DNA of 64,000 bases, from contig NZ_CP044285.1 of NCBI RefSeq assembly GCF_008728635.1, positions 1,178,001 through 1,242,000 of the forward strand. The letters run 5' to 3'. The DNA is from Hymenobacter baengnokdamensis. GTDB taxonomy: Bacteria; Bacteroidota; Bacteroidia; Cytophagales; Hymenobacteraceae. The notes beneath the pieces are model-generated. The model saw only the letters and a list, made by a program, of their open reading frames with translations. It did not search any database and was not told where the DNA came from. Both the position numbers and the translations under genes were made by a program. Shown here piece by piece: positions 62,273-64,000 of this stretch (position 1 is the first letter of the stretch; each line of letters begins with the position of its first letter).

Positions 62273-63448
62273 TCATCGGATAATCGGGTAGCGCTCAAAG
62301 GGGCGGTCCACGAACAGCTTGCGGTAGGTGGCGTGGGTTTTTACGATTTTGGCCCCGATGCTGCGCGTGGTAACGAGCATGCGGGGGTTAAAATCGCCAA
62401 TCCAGTTCATTTCGATAGTCTGGTAGCCGGCCTCGATGAACCGCTGCTGCTCCCAGGTAAGCAATGCCTGGTCCACGCCCTTGCCCTGATAGTCAGGTAT
62501 TACGCCGTAGATAATGCCGAGCAGCTTCTTATCGCGCCGCTGCATGTAGCGCCAGCGCTGCCACAGAAAGCGCAGCTTGCCGGGCAGGTTGAGGCGGTGG
62601 CCGATGTGCTTAAAAATCTGGTTCAGCTCGGGCAGGCTCAGGAAGAATGCCACCGGCTGGTCGTGGTGGTAAGCGAAGGCCAGCAGGCGCTCATCGAGCA
62701 CGGGCTTCATCTCGCGTACGAGGTTGCGGGCCTGCGCCATCGTCATGGGCTTTACGCCGGCGTGGCGGCCCCAGGCCAGGTTATACACGTGGTGAAAATC
62801 CTGGGCCAGCTTTTCGGGCTCGGCCTGGCGGGCATGGGTAAAGCGGTACTCGCCAGTGGCCTCAAAGCCGGCCAGCTTCTGGTGAAAGCTCGGGTGCAGG
62901 GGCATTTCTACCGGCCGGTGGCAGGTGTACTGCTTAAAGTAGAGCTGAAACCCGTAGTTCTCAAATAGCTTCTGGTAGTAGGCCGGGTGCCAGAACATGC
63001 CGTAGTTGGGCTCGCGGTCGAAGCCCTCGATGAGCACGCCCCAGAACCGGTCGCGGTCGCCAAAATTAATAGGCCCATCCACGGCCAGCATACCCCGGCC
63101 GCGCAGCCACGCGCAGGCCACTTCAAAGAGCTGATTAGCGGCGGCCTGGTCGTTGATACATTCAAAAAAACCTATACCTCCGGTGGGCAGGGTGGCATCG
63201 GTAGCAGTGGCCGTAAGGGCATTAACAAAGGCCGCGATGCGCCCGATAACCTCGCCCCGCTCATTGGTGAGCAGCCAGCGCTGCGCCTGGCCACCCGCCG
63301 CGAAAAGCTGGTTTTTAGTGGGGTCGAATACGGCCTCTACTTCATTATCGAGCGGGCCGATGTAGGCGGGCTCGTGGCGGTGCAGGCGGTGAGGCAGCGC
63401 GCAAAACTGCCGCTGCCGGGTAGCAGAATTAACTTCAAGCAAAGGCAT
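62273..63448 (-). CDS. GNAT-like N-acetyltransferase-fold protein
   Basis: 391 residues. The first half carries FDPTKNQLFAAGGQAQRWLLTNERGEVIGRIAAFVN and GFFECINDQAAANQLFEVACAWLRGRGMLAVDGPINFGDRDRFWGVLIEGFDREP; the second half has FAYHHDQPVAFFLSLPELNQIF and GVIPDYQGKGVDQALL, the last being an acetyl-CoA-binding-type motif (Q/RxxGxG/A). This is a double GNAT-like protein widespread in Bacteroidota without a known substrate. The ATG at 63448 (MPLLEVNS) is chosen; the frame runs open to 63607 but that part lacks similarity to the family. Confidence 0.82.
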   Translation of the reverse strand: MPLLEVNSATRQRQFCALPHRLHRHEPAYIGPLDNEVEAVFDPTKNQLFAAGGQAQRWLLTNERGEVIGRIAAFVNALTATATDATLPTGGIGFFECINDQAAANQLFEVACAWLRGRGMLAVDGPINFGDRDRFWGVLIEGFDREPNYGMFWHPAYYQKLFENYGFQLYFKQYTCHRPVEMPLHPSFHQKLAGFEATGEYRFTHARQAEPEKLAQDFHHVYNLAWGRHAGVKPMTMAQARNLVREMKPVLDERLLAFAYHHDQPVAFFLSLPELNQIFKHIGHRLNLPGKLRFLWQRWRYMQRRDKKLLGIIYGVIPDYQGKGVDQALLTWEQQRFIEAGYQTIEMNWIGDFNPRMLVTTRSIGAKIVKTHATYRKLFVDRPFERYPIIR

Positions 63449-63536
63449 TGGGCAAAGGTAGCGGCCCTGCGCTGCTGGCAAAACCCTGGGCCCGCCCGCT
63501 GCGTTGAGGAAACGCCTTCTCTTTACTGAAATTAGC

Positions 63537-63695
63537 ATGAGACGCTCCGACATTCTGACACGCCAAAACCGGATTGTGTACACCTTGCTACTCGTAACGG
63601 CTGCCATTGGCCTGGCCTGGGTGCTGTGGCGTCATCAGTACCTGGCGGGCCGCGAAAGCCCGTTGCCGGCTGCCTCCGCCGTGCCCGCCCGCTAA
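63537..63695 (+). CDS. Small single-pass membrane protein
   Basis: 52 residues: a basic N terminus (MRRSDILTRQNR), one helix (IVYTLLLVTAAIGLAWVLW) and a polar Pro/Ala-rich end. It starts in the 89 bases after the divergent GNAT-like gene. No family is recognised; the signal-anchor layout and clean ATG support a real small gene. Confidence 0.55.
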   Translation: MRRSDILTRQNRIVYTLLLVTAAIGLAWVLWRHQYLAGRESPLPAASAVPAR

Positions 63696-63791
63696 GCGGC
63701 TGGCTGGGCTGATTGTCAGGCGCCGCTGGCTTAAGCAGCTAGCGAAGCCAGTGACAGTGCCCGGCGCTTTAATCAGCTAAGCAGCGCTACG

Positions 63792-64000
63792 CTATTCGGC
63801 AGCTTCCGCTACGGTCAGAAACGCTTGCACGTCTCCGGTCAGCAACCCTACGTGCTGCGTGATTTTTTCGATGGGCCAGTCCCACCAGCGCAGGGCCAGC
63901 AGGCGCTGCACGGTGGCTGCGTCGAAACGCGGGCGCAGCTGCTGGGCGGGGTTGCCACCCACGATGCTGTACGGCGGCACATCTTTCGTTACCACCGAGT
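63792..64000 (-). CDS. CatB-type hexapeptide O-acetyltransferase, 5' end missing
   Basis: C-terminal 69 codons of a left-handed beta-helix acetyltransferase. SVVTKDVPPYSIVGGNPAQQLRPRFDAATVQRLLALRWWDWP is the standard end of xenobiotic/CatB-related acetyltransferases: the last hexapeptide turn, then the GNPA motif and the WWDW helix. The frame continues past base 64000, so the active-site His and trimer core are outside the window. Substrates in this family range from chloramphenicol to sugars. Confidence 0.9.
   Translation of the reverse strand, partial: SVVTKDVPPYSIVGGNPAQQLRPRFDAATVQRLLALRWWDWPIEKITQHVGLLTGDVQAFLTVAEAAE

Overview
The window looks like chromosomal DNA of a GC-rich member of the Bacteroidota, most likely Hymenobacter or a close Cytophagales relative. 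The evidence is a type IX secretion / gliding set (PorP/SprF, GldK, GldL, GldM, GldN, PorW/SprE), several proteins with a type A C-terminal sorting domain, an atp operon of the order I-like, B, E, F, H, A, G with no atpD or atpC, leucine dehydrogenase, a long NusB, and -7 boxes of the Bacteroidota form TAnnTTTG with few Shine-Dalgarno sites.

Layout. 1-6.0 kb: 3' end of a FabH-like ketoacyl-ACP synthase, the ribosome rescue factor ArfB, a NarL-type two-component pair with a membrane partner, an unknown protein, and the Mg2+ channel MgtE. 6.1-13.3 kb: cyanophycinase-like peptidase, MORN-like lipoprotein, YraN, LipB, a WecA-like phosphotransferase, a DUF4271 membrane protein and HemD. 13.4-26.8 kb: PorP/SprF, gldKLMN, then UvrC, PBP1A and PorW on the minus strand. 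31.6-37.8 kb: F-type ATP synthase operon. 38.2-46.9 kb: two large secreted LamG/IPT adhesins, the second split by a frameshift, each followed by a nearly identical 62-residue protein with a PID-CTERM-like tail. 47.0-55.9 kb: TruA, two ABC exporters, zinc alcohol dehydrogenase, two tRNA-Pro genes and small envelope proteins. 56.0-62.2 kb: leucine dehydrogenase, NusB, YtxH, isocitrate dehydrogenase, DUF1573, YajC, YbbR-like and CoaE, all co-directional. The window ends with a GNAT-like protein, a 52-residue membrane peptide and a partial hexapeptide acetyltransferase.

The strongest unusual feature is at 26962-31617. Two 134-bp elements with 26-bp terminal inverted repeats, in direct orientation and differing at 7 positions, enclose a two-gene cargo (a lipoprotein and a T9SS-exported predicted hydrolase). 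A 9-bp direct repeat, CTACTTATG, flanks the whole unit and neither single element. This fits a transposase-less composite cassette that moved as one piece. The duplicated 9 bases contain the start codon of the first atp gene, so the insertion kept the ATP synthase reading frame intact but moved the native upstream region 4.7 kb away.

Other points of interest are intergenic spacers made of short words repeated in inverted orientation, a perfect 25-bp palindrome between atpA and atpG, and a recurring GTATTTnTACGTRGCGG motif. All calls rest on reading the sequence and on knowledge of the families; no database search was run.
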